DNA of 64,000 nt, taken from positions 558,001 to 622,000 of the forward strand of contig NZ_CP012676.1 of NCBI RefSeq assembly GCF_001294575.1. The letters are read 5' to 3'. This document shows, in pieces, positions 27,708 through 37,343 of this stretch (position 1 is the first letter of the stretch; the number at the start of each line of letters is the position of its first letter). Both the position numbers and the translations under genes were made by a program. The stretch comes from Pseudomonas versuta (GTDB lineage Bacteria; Pseudomonadota; Gammaproteobacteria; Pseudomonadales; Pseudomonadaceae). Below the pieces are notes generated by a model that had not been told where the DNA came from, ran no database searches, and saw nothing but the letters and a program-made list of their open reading frames with translations.

Positions 27708-30700
27708 TTACAGCGGCACATGCCGGCTCAGCAGAGCCCTCAAAACCGCAGGTTTTACCGGCTTGGGCAGGTATTCCAGGCCTGCTGCATGCACCTCGGC
27801 AATCATCTCCGGCCGTCCATCAGCGCTGATTACCACGCCCGGCACCGGTTCGCCCAATCGGGCACGCAGCCAGCGCATCAGATCGGTGCCGACTTCGCCG
27901 CCATCCAGATGGTAATCAACCAGCACCAGTTGCGGACGCACGCCCTCGTTGAGCAGGGCAGCGCATTCGTCGCGATTGCGTGCGGTCCAGACCCGGCAGC
28001 CCCAGCGTGTCAGTAAGCTCTGCATGCCGATCAGAATGCTGTCTTCGTTATCGATGCACAGCACTTGGGCGCCATTGATCGGCTGGCCGTTTTGTTCGGC
28101 AACCACGGGCTGAGGCGCCGTCTGGGTTTTGGCCAGTGGCACGCTGACGCTGAATACGCTGCCTTTACCCTGCCACGAGCGCACTTGCAGGGTATGCCCG
28201 AGCACGTGACACAAACCGTCTGCAATCGCCAGGCCCAGGCCCAGGCCTTTTTCGGCACGGGTCTGGTGGCTATCCAGGCGTTTGAACTCTTCAAAAATGA
28301 CTTGCAGCTTGTCGGCGGGAATACCCGGGCCCCGATCCCACACCTCAAGGCACAGCTCGCCACCCCGGCGACGCACACCCAACAGCACCGGTCCTTTGGC
28401 GTAGCGGAAGGCATTGGTCAGGAAGTTCTGCAGAATGCGTCGCAGCAGTTTGATGTCGCTACTGACCCGCAAACGGCTGCCGCGCACTCTGAAGCTCAAA
28501 CCTTGTTCCTGAGCCTGGGCGGTGAACTCATTCCCCAGGGTGTCAAACAGGTCATTAAGGGCAAAAGGCTTGATGTCCGGGGTTATCTTTCCGTTTTCCA
28601 GGCGTGAAATATCCAGCAGGTCACTGATCAGGTCTTCGGCTGAACGCAAGGAACTGTCCAGGTGCTGTACCAGTTTTTGCGCTTCCGGGTTAAGCCCCTC
28701 TTCTTGATGTGACAGGGCTGCGGAGAACAGGCGTGCGGCGTTCATGGGTTGCATCAAGTCATGACTGACAGCTGCCAGGAAGCGGGTTTTCGACTGGTTG
28801 GCCGATTCGGCCACCCCTTTGGCATCCGTCAGTGCCTGATTGAGCTGCGACAACTCATGGGTCCGCTCGGCCACCCGCTGTTCAAGCCCTTCGTTGGCCT
28901 CGGTCAGTGCCTGTTCGGCTTCGCGGAACGCGGTAATGTCAGTGAAACTCATGACAAAACCGCCCCCCGGCATGGGGTTGCCAATCAGTTCGATAACCCG
29001 GCCATTGGGGAACAGGCGTTCGGAGGTATGCGCTCGGCCCTGGCGCATCCAGTGCAGGCGACGGGCCACATGCACTTCGGCTTCCCCGGGGCCGCACAGG
29101 CCGCGTTCAGCATTGTGACGAATGATGTCGGCAATCGGGCGTCCTACGCTGATCAGTCCGTCCGGGTAGTTGAAGAGCTCCAGATAGCGACGATTCCAGG
29201 CCACCAGCTTGAGCGACTGATCGACCACGCTAATTCCCTGGGTGATGTTTTCAATCGCGCCCTGCAGTAGTGCACGGTTGAACTGCAATACTTCCGATGC
29301 TTCGTCGGCAATGCGCACCACATCTTCAAGCTGCATTTCCCGACCTTCAATGGCCGCCTTGACCACTGCGCGGGTCGAGGAAGCGCCGAGGACCCCGGCC
29401 AGCAGGCGTTCCGTATGGGCGATCCACTCGCCATTAGCGTTTTGATTAGGGTTAAAGCCTTTGCCCTGGCGATAAGCGAAACGAATAAAGCTCTGGTGGG
29501 CCCGCTCCTCACCGACAAAACGTGCGGCCAGTGTCAGCAAGTCGTTGATCTGTACCGCGAGCATGGAGCGCCCGCCCGGGTGGCTGCTCAGTTCCTGGCC
29601 AATAAAGCGCCCGGCTTGCCAGTGCTCCGAAACGCGGGTGCGAGACAGCACCGAGACCCAGGCAAACAGAGTGAAGTTACCGGCCAGCGATAACACCACG
29701 CCCTGGGTCAGTGGCGTGATCGACAGCCCCAGCGGGTTGCTGTGAAGCCAGGCCAGGCCCGGGAAGTGGCTTAAATTCCAGCCCACGCTGTGGGCGATAA
29801 GAGGCAGCACCAGGGTGTAGAACCAGATGAAGGTCCCGGTAGCCAGGCCGGCAAATACCCCCCGGCGGTTGGCTTGCTTCCAGTACAGGGCGCCGAGCAT
29901 GGCAGGGGCCAGTTGGGTGACTGCAGCAAAGGCAATCTGGCCGATGGTAGCGAGGCTGGCGGTCGAACCCAGCAGGCGGTAGCTGACATAAGCCAGCAGC
30001 AGAATCACAACAATCGACACGCGGCGTACCGAAAGCATCCAGTGGCGGAACACTTCGAACGGACGTTCGGCGTTTTTATGCCGCAGCAGCCAGGGCAGCA
30101 GCATGTCGTTGGAAACCATGGTCGACAGCGCGACGCTGGCCACAATCACCATGCCGGTGGCGGCCGATGCGCCGCCAATGAATGCCAGCAATGCCAGTGC
30201 CGGATGAGCCTGGGCCAGTGGCAGGCTGATCACGAACGAGTCAGGCAGGACCGAACTGGGCAGCAGCATCTGCCCGGCCAGCGCAATCGGTACCACGAAC
30301 AGGCCCGCCAGAATCAGGTAGGCCGGGAACACCCATTTGGCCAGTTGCAAGTCGCGTGGCTCGATGTTTTCAACCACAGTGACGTGAAACTGCCGGGGTA
30401 GGCAGATGATTGCCATCATGGCGACACCGGTCTGCACCACCATCGAAGGCCAGTTGATGGTTTCTTGCCAGTACTGCTCCAGGCGCGGCGCGAGCATCGC
30501 CTGATTGAACAGGTCGTCGAAACCGTCATACAGGCCGTAGGTTACAAAGGCGCCGACGGCGAGAAAGGCGAACAGTTTGACCAGCGACTCGAAGGCAATC
30601 GCCAGCACCATGCCGCGGTGGTGTTCGGTGGCATCGAGGTTGCGCGTGCCAAATACAATGGTAAACAGCGCCAGCACCAGTGACACAATCAATGCGGTGT

Positions 30701-31178
30701 CTTGGGCACTGGTGCCTGTTGCATCCGCCCCGGCCCCTATCAGCAGATTGACGCCGAGCACAATGCCCTTTAGCTGCAGGGCGATGTAGGGCAATACGCC
30801 CACCAGACAGATCAGCGCCACCACAATCGCCAGTGACTGGGACTTGCCGTAGCGTGCGGCAATAAAGTCAGCAATCGAGGTGATGTTCTCCTGCTTGCTG
30901 ATCAGCACCATCTTTTGCAGGACCCAGGGCGCGCACACCAATAGCAGCACCGGCCCCAGGTAGATAGGCAAAAACGCCCAAAGCTGTTCGGCGGCCTGGC
31001 CTACAGCGCCGAAGAACGTCCAGCTGGTGCAGTACACCGCCAGCGACAAGCTATAGACCCATGCGCGAACCCGCGGCGGCAGCGGTTTGCTGCGCCGGTC
31101 ACCATAAAAGGCAATGGCAAACATGATGGCCATATAGGCCAGGGCGACGGCGGCAATGAGCCCGCTGGACAGCGACAT
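27708..31178 (-). CDS. Transporter-linked hybrid sensor histidine kinase (CrbS/MxtR-like)
   Basis: This 1156-residue protein joins a sodium:solute symporter-like (SLC5) unit of about 13 helices (residues 5-500) to a STAC-like linker, a PAS domain (near 640-750), a coiled coil, a kinase and a receiver. The kinase has His806 in VSHDLMQP, an N-box (NFLTNAFRYAKG), WDRGPGIP and GLGLGLAI. The receiver phospho-acceptor is Asp1088 in LVDYHLDGG. This order matches CrbS/MxtR, which with the regulator CrbR/ErdR controls acetyl-CoA synthetase, and differs from CbrA, which lacks the receiver. The start at 31178 has AGGAG nearby. The partner regulator is not in this window. Confidence 0.92.
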   Translation of the reverse strand: MSLSSGLIAAVALAYMAIMFAIAFYGDRRSKPLPPRVRAWVYSLSLAVYCTSWTFFGAVGQAAEQLWAFLPIYLGPVLLLVCAPWVLQKMVLISKQENITSIADFIAARYGKSQSLAIVVALICLVGVLPYIALQLKGIVLGVNLLIGAGADATGTSAQDTALIVSLVLALFTIVFGTRNLDATEHHRGMVLAIAFESLVKLFAFLAVGAFVTYGLYDGFDDLFNQAMLAPRLEQYWQETINWPSMVVQTGVAMMAIICLPRQFHVTVVENIEPRDLQLAKWVFPAYLILAGLFVVPIALAGQMLLPSSVLPDSFVISLPLAQAHPALALLAFIGGASAATGMVIVASVALSTMVSNDMLLPWLLRHKNAERPFEVFRHWMLSVRRVSIVVILLLAYVSYRLLGSTASLATIGQIAFAAVTQLAPAMLGALYWKQANRRGVFAGLATGTFIWFYTLVLPLIAHSVGWNLSHFPGLAWLHSNPLGLSITPLTQGVVLSLAGNFTLFAWVSVLSRTRVSEHWQAGRFIGQELSSHPGGRSMLAVQINDLLTLAARFVGEERAHQSFIRFAYRQGKGFNPNQNANGEWIAHTERLLAGVLGASSTRAVVKAAIEGREMQLEDVVRIADEASEVLQFNRALLQGAIENITQGISVVDQSLKLVAWNRRYLELFNYPDGLISVGRPIADIIRHNAERGLCGPGEAEVHVARRLHWMRQGRAHTSERLFPNGRVIELIGNPMPGGGFVMSFTDITAFREAEQALTEANEGLEQRVAERTHELSQLNQALTDAKGVAESANQSKTRFLAAVSHDLMQPMNAARLFSAALSHQEEGLNPEAQKLVQHLDSSLRSAEDLISDLLDISRLENGKITPDIKPFALNDLFDTLGNEFTAQAQEQGLSFRVRGSRLRVSSDIKLLRRILQNFLTNAFRYAKGPVLLGVRRRGGELCLEVWDRGPGIPADKLQVIFEEFKRLDSHQTRAEKGLGLGLAIADGLCHVLGHTLQVRSWQGKGSVFSVSVPLAKTQTAPQPVVAEQNGQPINGAQVLCIDNEDSILIGMQSLLTRWGCRVWTARNRDECAALLNEGVRPQLVLVDYHLDGGEVGTDLMRWLRARLGEPVPGVVISADGRPEMIAEVHAAGLEYLPKPVKPAVLRALLSRHVPL

Positions 31179-31416
31179 GGTGACTCCTGGAGGTGTAAGG
31201 CCGCAGCAATCCTGCTGCGGCAGGCTAGTCTCGCATGATGTCTGAAGCACGTCAGTGTCGACTATGGTCTGAGCGTGGCCATGTGTCGCGGTGGTTGAAC
31301 CCAGGGATTGAGTGATTATCTATAAAGCAGATAACAGTTAGAGAAATTACCCGTTATATAGATATTCGATTTGGTTCTACTCTAGGGTCACCTCATACGA
31401 GGGACAGGAGGAATCC

Positions 31417-32568
31417 ATGATTTGCCCAAATAAAGCCAAGCCCGGTTTGAGGCCGTTCAGCCAATTGCAGCACCCCCGTGAGGTGATCCGCCAGTTCACG
31501 CCTAACTGGTTTGCAGCGACCATGGGGACGGGAGTCCTGGCATTGGCATTGGCCCAGCTGCCGGTGCATATCCCTGGCATACATGTGTTTGCCGAAGGGT
31601 TATGGCTGTTCAATATTGTCTTGTTCATTCTGTTCAGCGTGCTTTATGGCGCGCGCTGGGTGCTGTACTTCGACGAAGCGCGGCGTATTTTCGGGCATTC
31701 CACTGTGTCGATGTTTTTCGGCACCATTCCCATGGGGCTTGCGACCATCATCAATGGTTTTCTGGTGTTTGGAGTGCCGCGTTGGGGCAGCGACATGGTG
31801 CAGGTGGCCGAGCTGTTGTGGTGGATTGATGTCGCCATGGCCCTGGGTTTCGGGGTGCTGATTCCTTACCTGATGTTCACCCGGCAGGACCACAGCATCG
31901 ATCAAATGACCGCGGTGTGGTTGTTGCCAGTCGTGGCGGCGGAGGTAGCCGCGGCCAGCGGCGGGCTGCTGGCGCCCCATTTGAGCGACACCCTCGCGCA
32001 GTTTCATGTGTTGATTACCAGCTATGTGCTGTGGGCGTTCTCGGTGCCGGTGGCATTCAGTATTCTGACTATTTTGATTCTGCGCATGGCACTGCATAAA
32101 TTGCCCCACGAAAGCATGGCCGCCTCAAGCTGGCTGGCTTTGGGACCAATTGGCACCGGCGCCCTGGGTTTGCTGCTGTTGGGGGCCGATGCTCCAGCGA
32201 TCTTTGCGGCCAATGGCCTGGGGCGGATCGGTGAAATAGTCGAGGGCATGGGCCTTATCTCCGGGGTGATTCTGTGGGGCGTTGGCTTGTGGTGGATCGT
32301 GATGGCATTAATGATCACGGCACGCTATTTCCGTGCAGGCATCCCGTTCAACCTGGGGTGGTGGGGCTTTACCTTCCCGCTGGGCGTTTACTCATTGGCC
32401 ACCTTGCGTCTGGGCAGTGTTCTGCACCTTGCCTTCTTTGATGTGGCGGGTTGCGTGCTGGTGATGTTGTTGGCGCTGATGTGGTTGATCGTGGGCACGC
32501 GAACCGTGCAGGGGGCCTACCGTGGCGAGTTGTTTGTGTCGCCCTGCATTGCCGGGCTGAAGAAGTAG
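31417..32568 (+). CDS. TDT family transporter (SLAC1/TehA-like)
   Basis: The 383-residue protein has about ten transmembrane helices and belongs to the tellurite-resistance/dicarboxylate (TDT) or voltage-dependent anion channel family. The opening FTPNWFAATMGTGVLALAL, with its conserved Trp-Phe and Gly-Thr-Gly, and the LGWWGFTFPLGVYSLAT segment late in the protein are characteristic. The transported ion could be C4-dicarboxylate, sulfite or another small anion. It is divergent from the acetate-type kinase, so a link to organic-acid uptake is possible but unproven. GGAGG lies six bases before the ATG. Confidence 0.92.
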   Translation: MICPNKAKPGLRPFSQLQHPREVIRQFTPNWFAATMGTGVLALALAQLPVHIPGIHVFAEGLWLFNIVLFILFSVLYGARWVLYFDEARRIFGHSTVSMFFGTIPMGLATIINGFLVFGVPRWGSDMVQVAELLWWIDVAMALGFGVLIPYLMFTRQDHSIDQMTAVWLLPVVAAEVAAASGGLLAPHLSDTLAQFHVLITSYVLWAFSVPVAFSILTILILRMALHKLPHESMAASSWLALGPIGTGALGLLLLGADAPAIFAANGLGRIGEIVEGMGLISGVILWGVGLWWIVMALMITARYFRAGIPFNLGWWGFTFPLGVYSLATLRLGSVLHLAFFDVAGCVLVMLLALMWLIVGTRTVQGAYRGELFVSPCIAGLKK

Positions 32569-32575
32569 GTCTGGC

Positions 32576-32630
32576 GCTCAGGTTCTGCACCAAACGGCTG
32601 AACAGGCTGTTTTTGGTACAGAACCTGAGC
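32576..32630. repeat. Long inverted repeat after the TDT gene
   Basis: GCTCAGGTTCTGCACCAAA pairs with TTTGGTACAGAACCTGAGC (18 of 19 positions) around a 15-17-nt loop. It has no long T-run, and its arms are longer than a normal terminator. It may be a terminator or a remnant of a small mobile element. Confidence 0.7.
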
Positions 32631-32702
32631 AAGGTTGTGCCCTGAGTGATACAACGGCTCTCCAATGAGAAAGCCGTTCGGCGCAACGTGAGTACATGGA
32701 TG

Positions 32703-34577
32703 ATGAGTCACCCCTCGCAGTTCAGTTTGCTGAGGAAGCGCCGCTTCCTGCCGTTCTTCGTGACCCAGTCCTTGGGTGCACTCAATGACAACCTGTTTAA
32801 ACAGTCGCTGATTCTGGCCATCCTTTATAAGTTGAACATCGAAGGTGATCGCGGGATCTGGATCAACCTGTGTGCGCTGCTCTTTATAGTGCCTTTCTTT
32901 TTGTTCTCGGCACTGGCCGGACAGTTTGGCGAAAAGTACCCGAAGGATCGTCTGATCCGCCTAATCAAGCTGGGTGAAATTGCGATCATGGTCGTAGGCG
33001 CAATCGGTTTTGCCTTAGATCACCTGGCGTTGATGCTGGTCGCGCTGTTCGCGATGGGGACTCACTCGGCACTGTTTGGGCCGGTGAAGTATTCGATCCT
33101 GCCCCAGACCCTGCATGAGGATGAACTGGTGGGGGGTAATGGTCTGGTCGAGATGGGGACCTTCCTCTCGATTCTAGCCGGCACCATTGGCGCCGGGATC
33201 ATGCTCTCATCCAGTCACTACACGGTGGTCGTGTCCGTGGTGATCGTTTCGGTTGCGGTGCTCGGCTATCTGGCCAGCCGCGCAATTCCGCGGGCTGCGG
33301 CTGATACGCCGGATCTGAAGTTGAACTGGAATATCTTCCGCGAGTCCTGGGCTACCCTGCGAATGGGGCTGAACCAGACTCCTGCGGTCTCGCGTTCTGT
33401 CGTCGGAAACTCATGGTTCTGGTTTGTCGGTGCGATTTACCTGACGCAAATCCCGGCCTACGCCAAAGACTGGTTGTATGGCGATGAAACCGTAGTGACC
33501 CTGATTCTGACGGTGTTTTCGGTGGGTATTGCACTGGGCTCGATGCTGTGTGAAAAGCTCTCGGGGCGTAAGGTCGAGATTGGCCTGGTGCCCTTTGGCT
33601 CGTTTGGTCTGACCCTGTTTGGCCTGTTGTTGTGGTGGCATTCGGGGCACATGCCGCAAAACATTCAAGCCAATGACTGGCTGGGCGTTCTGGGCTTCAG
33701 CCAGGCCTGGTGGGTGTTGTTCGATATTCTCGGGTTGGGCGTGTTTGGCGGTTTCTACATTGTGCCGCTGTATGCGCTGATCCAGTCGCGCACGGCGGAA
33801 AACGAGCGGGCGAGGGTGATAGCTGCCAACAACATCCTCAATGCGCTGTTTATGGTGGTGTCTGCAATAGTCACCATTCTGCTGCTGAGCGTGGCCAAGC
33901 TGACGATTCCCGAGTTGTTCCTGGTGGTCTCGGTGATGAATATCGCGGTCAACACTTACATCTTCAAAATCGTTCCTGAATTCAGCATGCGCTTCATAAT
34001 CTGGCTGCTCAGCCATTCCATGTATCGCGTGGAGCACAAGAATCTGCAGCTGATTCCGGACGAAGGCGCCGCGTTGCTGGTGTGCAACCACGTTTCGTTT
34101 GTCGATGCGCTATTGATTGGTGGTGCTGTACGTCGGCCAATTCGCTTTGTGATGTATTACAAAATCTACGACCTGCCGGTTCTCAACTTTATCTTTCGTA
34201 CTGCGGGCACGATTCCGATTGCCGGGCGTGCTGAAGATGAAGCTATTTATGAAAAAGCGTTCAGCCGCATTGCCCGGTATCTGGAAGATGGCGAGCTGGT
34301 GTGCATCTTTCCCGAGGGCAAGCTGACCATCGACGGCGAGATTGGTGAGTTCAAGGCGGGTGTGACGCGGATTTTGGAGCGTACGCCGGTGCCGGTGATT
34401 CCGATGGCGTTGCAAGGGTTGTGGGGCAGCTTCTTCAGCCGGGATCCGCACAAGGGGTTGTTCCATCGACTCTGGTCGCGGGTGACGCTGGTGGCGGGTG
34501 AGCCGATACCGGCCAGGGAGGCCACGCAGCAGGTCTTGCGAGAAAGGGTCAGTGAGTTGCGGGCACAGAAGAGGTAG
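32703..34577 (+). CDS. MFS transporter-acyltransferase fusion (LplT-PlsC type)
   Basis: The 624-residue protein has an N-terminal MFS domain (about 12 helices, residues 10-400) close to the lysophospholipid flippase LplT (FVTQSLGALNDNLFKQSLIL). A C-terminal PlsC acyltransferase domain follows, with His463 and Asp468 in NHVSFVD and the FPEGKLTIDG block. The AMP-ligase domain of enteric Aas proteins is absent, so the acyl donor must come from elsewhere. It likely flips and re-acylates lysophospholipids at the inner membrane. ATG 32703 fits the family start; ATG 32700 is adjacent. Confidence 0.9.
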   Translation: MSHPSQFSLLRKRRFLPFFVTQSLGALNDNLFKQSLILAILYKLNIEGDRGIWINLCALLFIVPFFLFSALAGQFGEKYPKDRLIRLIKLGEIAIMVVGAIGFALDHLALMLVALFAMGTHSALFGPVKYSILPQTLHEDELVGGNGLVEMGTFLSILAGTIGAGIMLSSSHYTVVVSVVIVSVAVLGYLASRAIPRAAADTPDLKLNWNIFRESWATLRMGLNQTPAVSRSVVGNSWFWFVGAIYLTQIPAYAKDWLYGDETVVTLILTVFSVGIALGSMLCEKLSGRKVEIGLVPFGSFGLTLFGLLLWWHSGHMPQNIQANDWLGVLGFSQAWWVLFDILGLGVFGGFYIVPLYALIQSRTAENERARVIAANNILNALFMVVSAIVTILLLSVAKLTIPELFLVVSVMNIAVNTYIFKIVPEFSMRFIIWLLSHSMYRVEHKNLQLIPDEGAALLVCNHVSFVDALLIGGAVRRPIRFVMYYKIYDLPVLNFIFRTAGTIPIAGRAEDEAIYEKAFSRIARYLEDGELVCIFPEGKLTIDGEIGEFKAGVTRILERTPVPVIPMALQGLWGSFFSRDPHKGLFHRLWSRVTLVAGEPIPAREATQQVLRERVSELRAQKR

Positions 34578-34611
34578 ATATTGCCTGCTCTGGGTCGGAG
34601 CTGGATTGCCA

Positions 34612-34642
34612 GCGATGGCATCGAGCGGGTCTATGCCATCGC
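34612..34642. repeat. REP-like inverted repeat between convergent genes
   Basis: GCGATGGCAT and ATGCCATCGC form a perfect 10-bp stem with an 11-nt loop. The bases match the 'GCGATGGCATC' class of Pseudomonas REP doublets, and it may also terminate both flanking genes. Confidence 0.65.
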
Positions 34643-34659
34643 GTGCAAAGGGTGCCTGC

Positions 34660-34974
34660 TTAAGCGCTCATTTTGAGGCCGACCAGGCCGGCAATGATCA
34701 GCGCAACACTGGCCAGTCGGAACAGCGCCATGGATTCGCCAAACAGGATGATCCCGGCGATCACGGTGCCGACTGCGCCAACCCCGGTCCAGATTGCATA
34801 GGCAGTGCCCAGTGGCAGCTCTTTCATGGCCAGCCCGAGCAAGCCGAGGCTGATAATCATGGCGCCTACGGTCAGCGCCGTAGGGAGTGGGCGACTGAAG
34901 CCGTCGGTGTATTTCAGGCCGACGGCCCAGCCAACTTCAAACAGGCCAGCAAAAAACAGAATAATCCAGGACAT
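34660..34974 (-). CDS. sugE: SMR-family guanidinium exporter (Gdx/SugE)
   Basis: A 104-residue small multidrug resistance protein with four helices. Glu13 in [14 protein letters not shown] is the proton- and substrate-binding residue, and the neighbouring Gly and Trp pattern is that of Gdx/SugE and not of EmrE. Gdx exports guanidinium in exchange for protons. ATG 34974 has GGAG eight bases upstream; an in-frame ATG at 34989 falls too near the riboswitch. The leader carries a guanidine-II riboswitch, which strongly supports guanidinium as substrate. Confidence 0.95.
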   Translation of the reverse strand: MSWIILFFAGLFEVGWAVGLKYTDGFSRPLPTALTVGAMIISLGLLGLAMKELPLGTAYAIWTGVGAVGTVIAGIILFGESMALFRLASVALIIAGLVGLKMSA

Positions 34975-34992
34975 GGCAATCTCCATCAACTG

Positions 34993-35043
34993 ATGGGGTC
35001 GTCCCCGGAGTAATCACTCGATGAGTCGCGAGGTCGTCCTCGC
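34993..35043 (-). ncRNA. Guanidine-II (mini-ykkC) riboswitch
   Basis: On the reverse strand there are two hairpins, GCGAGG-ACGA-CCTCGC (35028-35043) and GGGG-ACGA-CCCC (34995-35006), each with the ACGR tetraloop that defines this class. They are 21 nt apart, and the second stem ends about 12 nt before GGAG of the exporter gene, as in known translational guanidine-II switches. Confidence 0.93.
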
Positions 35044-35092
35044 AGTGCGCAGTATATTGCACATGATTAATCTGGCAGACAACCCCGAAGTG

Positions 35093-36058
35093 TCATTCTG
35101 TAGCCGCTTTTTGTGCCGCGATGCGGTCTTCCTTCTCGCTCATGCGTCGGAAATACGTCGAAAGCAGTGCCCCGGAGATGTTGTGCCACACGCTAAACAG
35201 TGCGCTGGGTACTGCCGCCAGGGGCGAGAAGTGCGCACTGGCCAATGCGGCCCCCAGGCCCGAGTTCTGCATGCCGACTTCCAGTGCCAGGGATTTACGC
35301 TGGGCCAGGGGCAGCTTGAACAGGCGACCGGTAAAGTAACCCAGTAAATAGCCGAAGCTGTTGTGCAGGATTACCACGGCCATGATCAGCAAGCCTGACT
35401 TGGCGATCTGCGCCTGACTGGCCGCGACCACGGCGGCGACGATAATCACAATACTGATCACCGAGACCAGCGGCAGTACGTCAACCGCGAAGCGCACCCG
35501 TGCCCCCAGCAATCGTTGAGCCAGAACGCCCAGCACGATCGGCAGCAGCACTACCTGCAGAATCGACCAGAACAGTTCCATGAAGGAAACCGGTAGCCAC
35601 GCCGATGCCAGCAACCAGATCAGCGCCGGCGTCAGCAGCGGAGCGAGCAGGGTGGTAACAGCGGCAATGGCGACGGACAGGGCCAGATCGCCCCGTGCCA
35701 GCCACGTCATGACATTGGAAGAAGTGCCGCTTGGGCAGCAGCCGACGAGAATCACGCCAACGGCAATTTCCGCTGGCAGGTGGAAGACCTGGCAAAGCAA
35801 CCACGCCACGCCGGGCATGATCACGAAATGAGCGATGACGCCCAGTGCCACGCGCCATGGGTGGCGGGCGACCTCGGCGAAATCTTCGAGTTTGAGGGTC
35901 AGGCCCATGCCGAACATCACCAGGCCCAGCAGGGGCACGATGAAGCCTTTAAGGCCGAAGAACCAGGCCGGTTCAAGAAACGCCAGTACGGCGAATATCA
36001 GTACCCAATAAGCGAAGGTATTACCGACAAAGCGGCTTAAAGCAGCAAGTGCACGCAT
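35093..36058 (-). CDS. Bile acid:sodium symporter (BASS) family transporter
   Basis: A 321-residue membrane protein with nine to ten helices. The conserved LGLVMFGMGLTLKLEDF and LVGCCPSGTSSNVMTWLARGD segments are signatures of the BASS family (YocS/PanS type in bacteria), where the latter forms part of the sodium site. Bacterial members move pantoate-like or other organic anions with sodium; the substrate here is unknown. It ends about 50 nt from the guanidine riboswitch but its 3' end faces it, so the two transcripts are tandem on the reverse strand. Confidence 0.92.
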   Translation of the reverse strand: MRALAALSRFVGNTFAYWVLIFAVLAFLEPAWFFGLKGFIVPLLGLVMFGMGLTLKLEDFAEVARHPWRVALGVIAHFVIMPGVAWLLCQVFHLPAEIAVGVILVGCCPSGTSSNVMTWLARGDLALSVAIAAVTTLLAPLLTPALIWLLASAWLPVSFMELFWSILQVVLLPIVLGVLAQRLLGARVRFAVDVLPLVSVISIVIIVAAVVAASQAQIAKSGLLIMAVVILHNSFGYLLGYFTGRLFKLPLAQRKSLALEVGMQNSGLGAALASAHFSPLAAVPSALFSVWHNISGALLSTYFRRMSEKEDRIAAQKAATE

Positions 36059-36091
36059 GGTGTTCCTTTATTGTGATTATTAGATATCCCT

Positions 36092-36120
36092 CTACAGGAG
36101 CGAGCTTGTTCGCGAGATCT
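36092..36120. repeat. REP palindrome, single copy
   Basis: TACAGGAGCGAGCTTGTTCGCGAGAT is a one-sided REP upstream of the BASS transporter gene and downstream of rdgC. Confidence 0.6.
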
Positions 36121-36167
36121 TCGTTGCAGCATTGAAAAAGCTCGCGCCTGCAGCAGATATGGATGGA

Positions 36168-37088
36168 TCAGATTCCCTGCGGAATCTCTTCACCACCCAG
36201 TGCTTCGAACAGCTGGGGCAAGAACTCGCCAAAAGTCAGCATCATCAGGGTGAAGCTGGCGTCCTGCTGGCCCAGATCGTCGTCTCCGCCGTCCTGTTCT
36301 GCCTGATCTTGCAGCAGGTCTTCAAACTTGAGGCGTTTGACTACCAGTTTGTCGTCCAGTACGAACGACAGCTTGTCTTGCCAGGCCAGTGACAGCTGAG
36401 TCACAACCTTGCCGGTGCTCAGGTGCAGCTGAATTTCGTCGCTGGTCAGGTCCTGACGCTTGCAGCGGATGATGCCGCCATCTTCGTGGGTATCGCGCAA
36501 CTCGCATTCATCAAGGACAAAGAAGTTGTCGGCAGCTTTTTGGGTTTTGACCCATTCAGTCATGACCGCGCTTGGAGCCATTTTCACAGCCAGAGGGCGA
36601 ACCGGCAGCGAGCCGATGACTTCACGCAGGGTCGACAGCAAGTCTTCGGCGCGTTTAGGGCTGGACGCATTGACCAGGATCAGGCCCTGTTTAGGTGCGA
36701 TGGCCGCAAAGGTTGCCGAGCGACGAATAAAGGCGCGGGGCAAGAAGGCCTGGATGATTTCATCCTTGAGCTGATCGCGTTCCTTCTTATAGACCTTGCG
36801 CATCTGTTCGGCTTCGATCTCTTCGACCTTGTCCTTTAATGCATCACGTACAACGCTGCCCGGCAGGATGCGTTCTTCTTTACGGGCCGCGATCAGCAGG
36901 AAGTCCTGGCTGACGTGAACCAGCGGTGCGTCCTCACCTTTGCCGAAAGGGGCAACGAAACCGTAGGTGGCTAATTCCTGGCTTGAACACGAGCGGGCCG
37001 GTTTGGTGGCCAGTGCAGTTTCCAGCACCTGCGCATCAAAAGGCAGATCTTGGGTCAGGCGATAGATAAGCAGGTTTTTGAACCACAT
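36168..37088 (-). CDS. rdgC: Recombination-associated protein RdgC
   Basis: RdgC forms a ring-shaped dimer that binds double-stranded DNA and limits RecA activity. The 306-residue protein starts at 37088 with [18 protein letters not shown], the classic family start; a longer open frame to 37148 is not used. Visible blocks are [33 protein letters not shown] and [15 protein letters not shown]. The end is acidic. Together with rmuC in the same window it protects the genome, but the two are not in one operon. Confidence 0.96.
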   Translation of the reverse strand: MWFKNLLIYRLTQDLPFDAQVLETALATKPARSCSSQELATYGFVAPFGKGEDAPLVHVSQDFLLIAARKEERILPGSVVRDALKDKVEEIEAEQMRKVYKKERDQLKDEIIQAFLPRAFIRRSATFAAIAPKQGLILVNASSPKRAEDLLSTLREVIGSLPVRPLAVKMAPSAVMTEWVKTQKAADNFFVLDECELRDTHEDGGIIRCKRQDLTSDEIQLHLSTGKVVTQLSLAWQDKLSFVLDDKLVVKRLKFEDLLQDQAEQDGGDDDLGQQDASFTLMMLTFGEFLPQLFEALGGEEIPQGI

Positions 37089-37248
37089 GGGGTGAATCAC
37101 TCCTATATACAAAGCAGGCATTATTCGCTTCATGGAGCCATAGGCCAACCCTGCGCTAACCCTTTGGCAGGCTTAGAAAAATTATTTTAAAAAGTGCTTG
37201 CCAGACTATAGGTCGCTACGTAGAATGCGCGCCACACCGAGAGTGAAA

Positions 37249-37324
37249 GGGTGATTAGCTCAGCTGGGAGAGCATCTGCCTTACAAGCAGAGGGTCGGCG
37301 GTTCGATCCCGTCATCACCCACCA
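37249..37324 (+). tRNA. tRNA-Val (anticodon TAC), copy 1
   Basis: A 76-nt cloverleaf with acceptor GGGTGAT/ATCACCC, D-loop AGCTCAGCTGGGAGAGC, anticodon loop CTTACAA and T-loop GGTTCGATCCC, ending in encoded CCA. Confidence 0.98.
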
Positions 37325-37343
37325 TTCGCTCACAGTGTTACGC

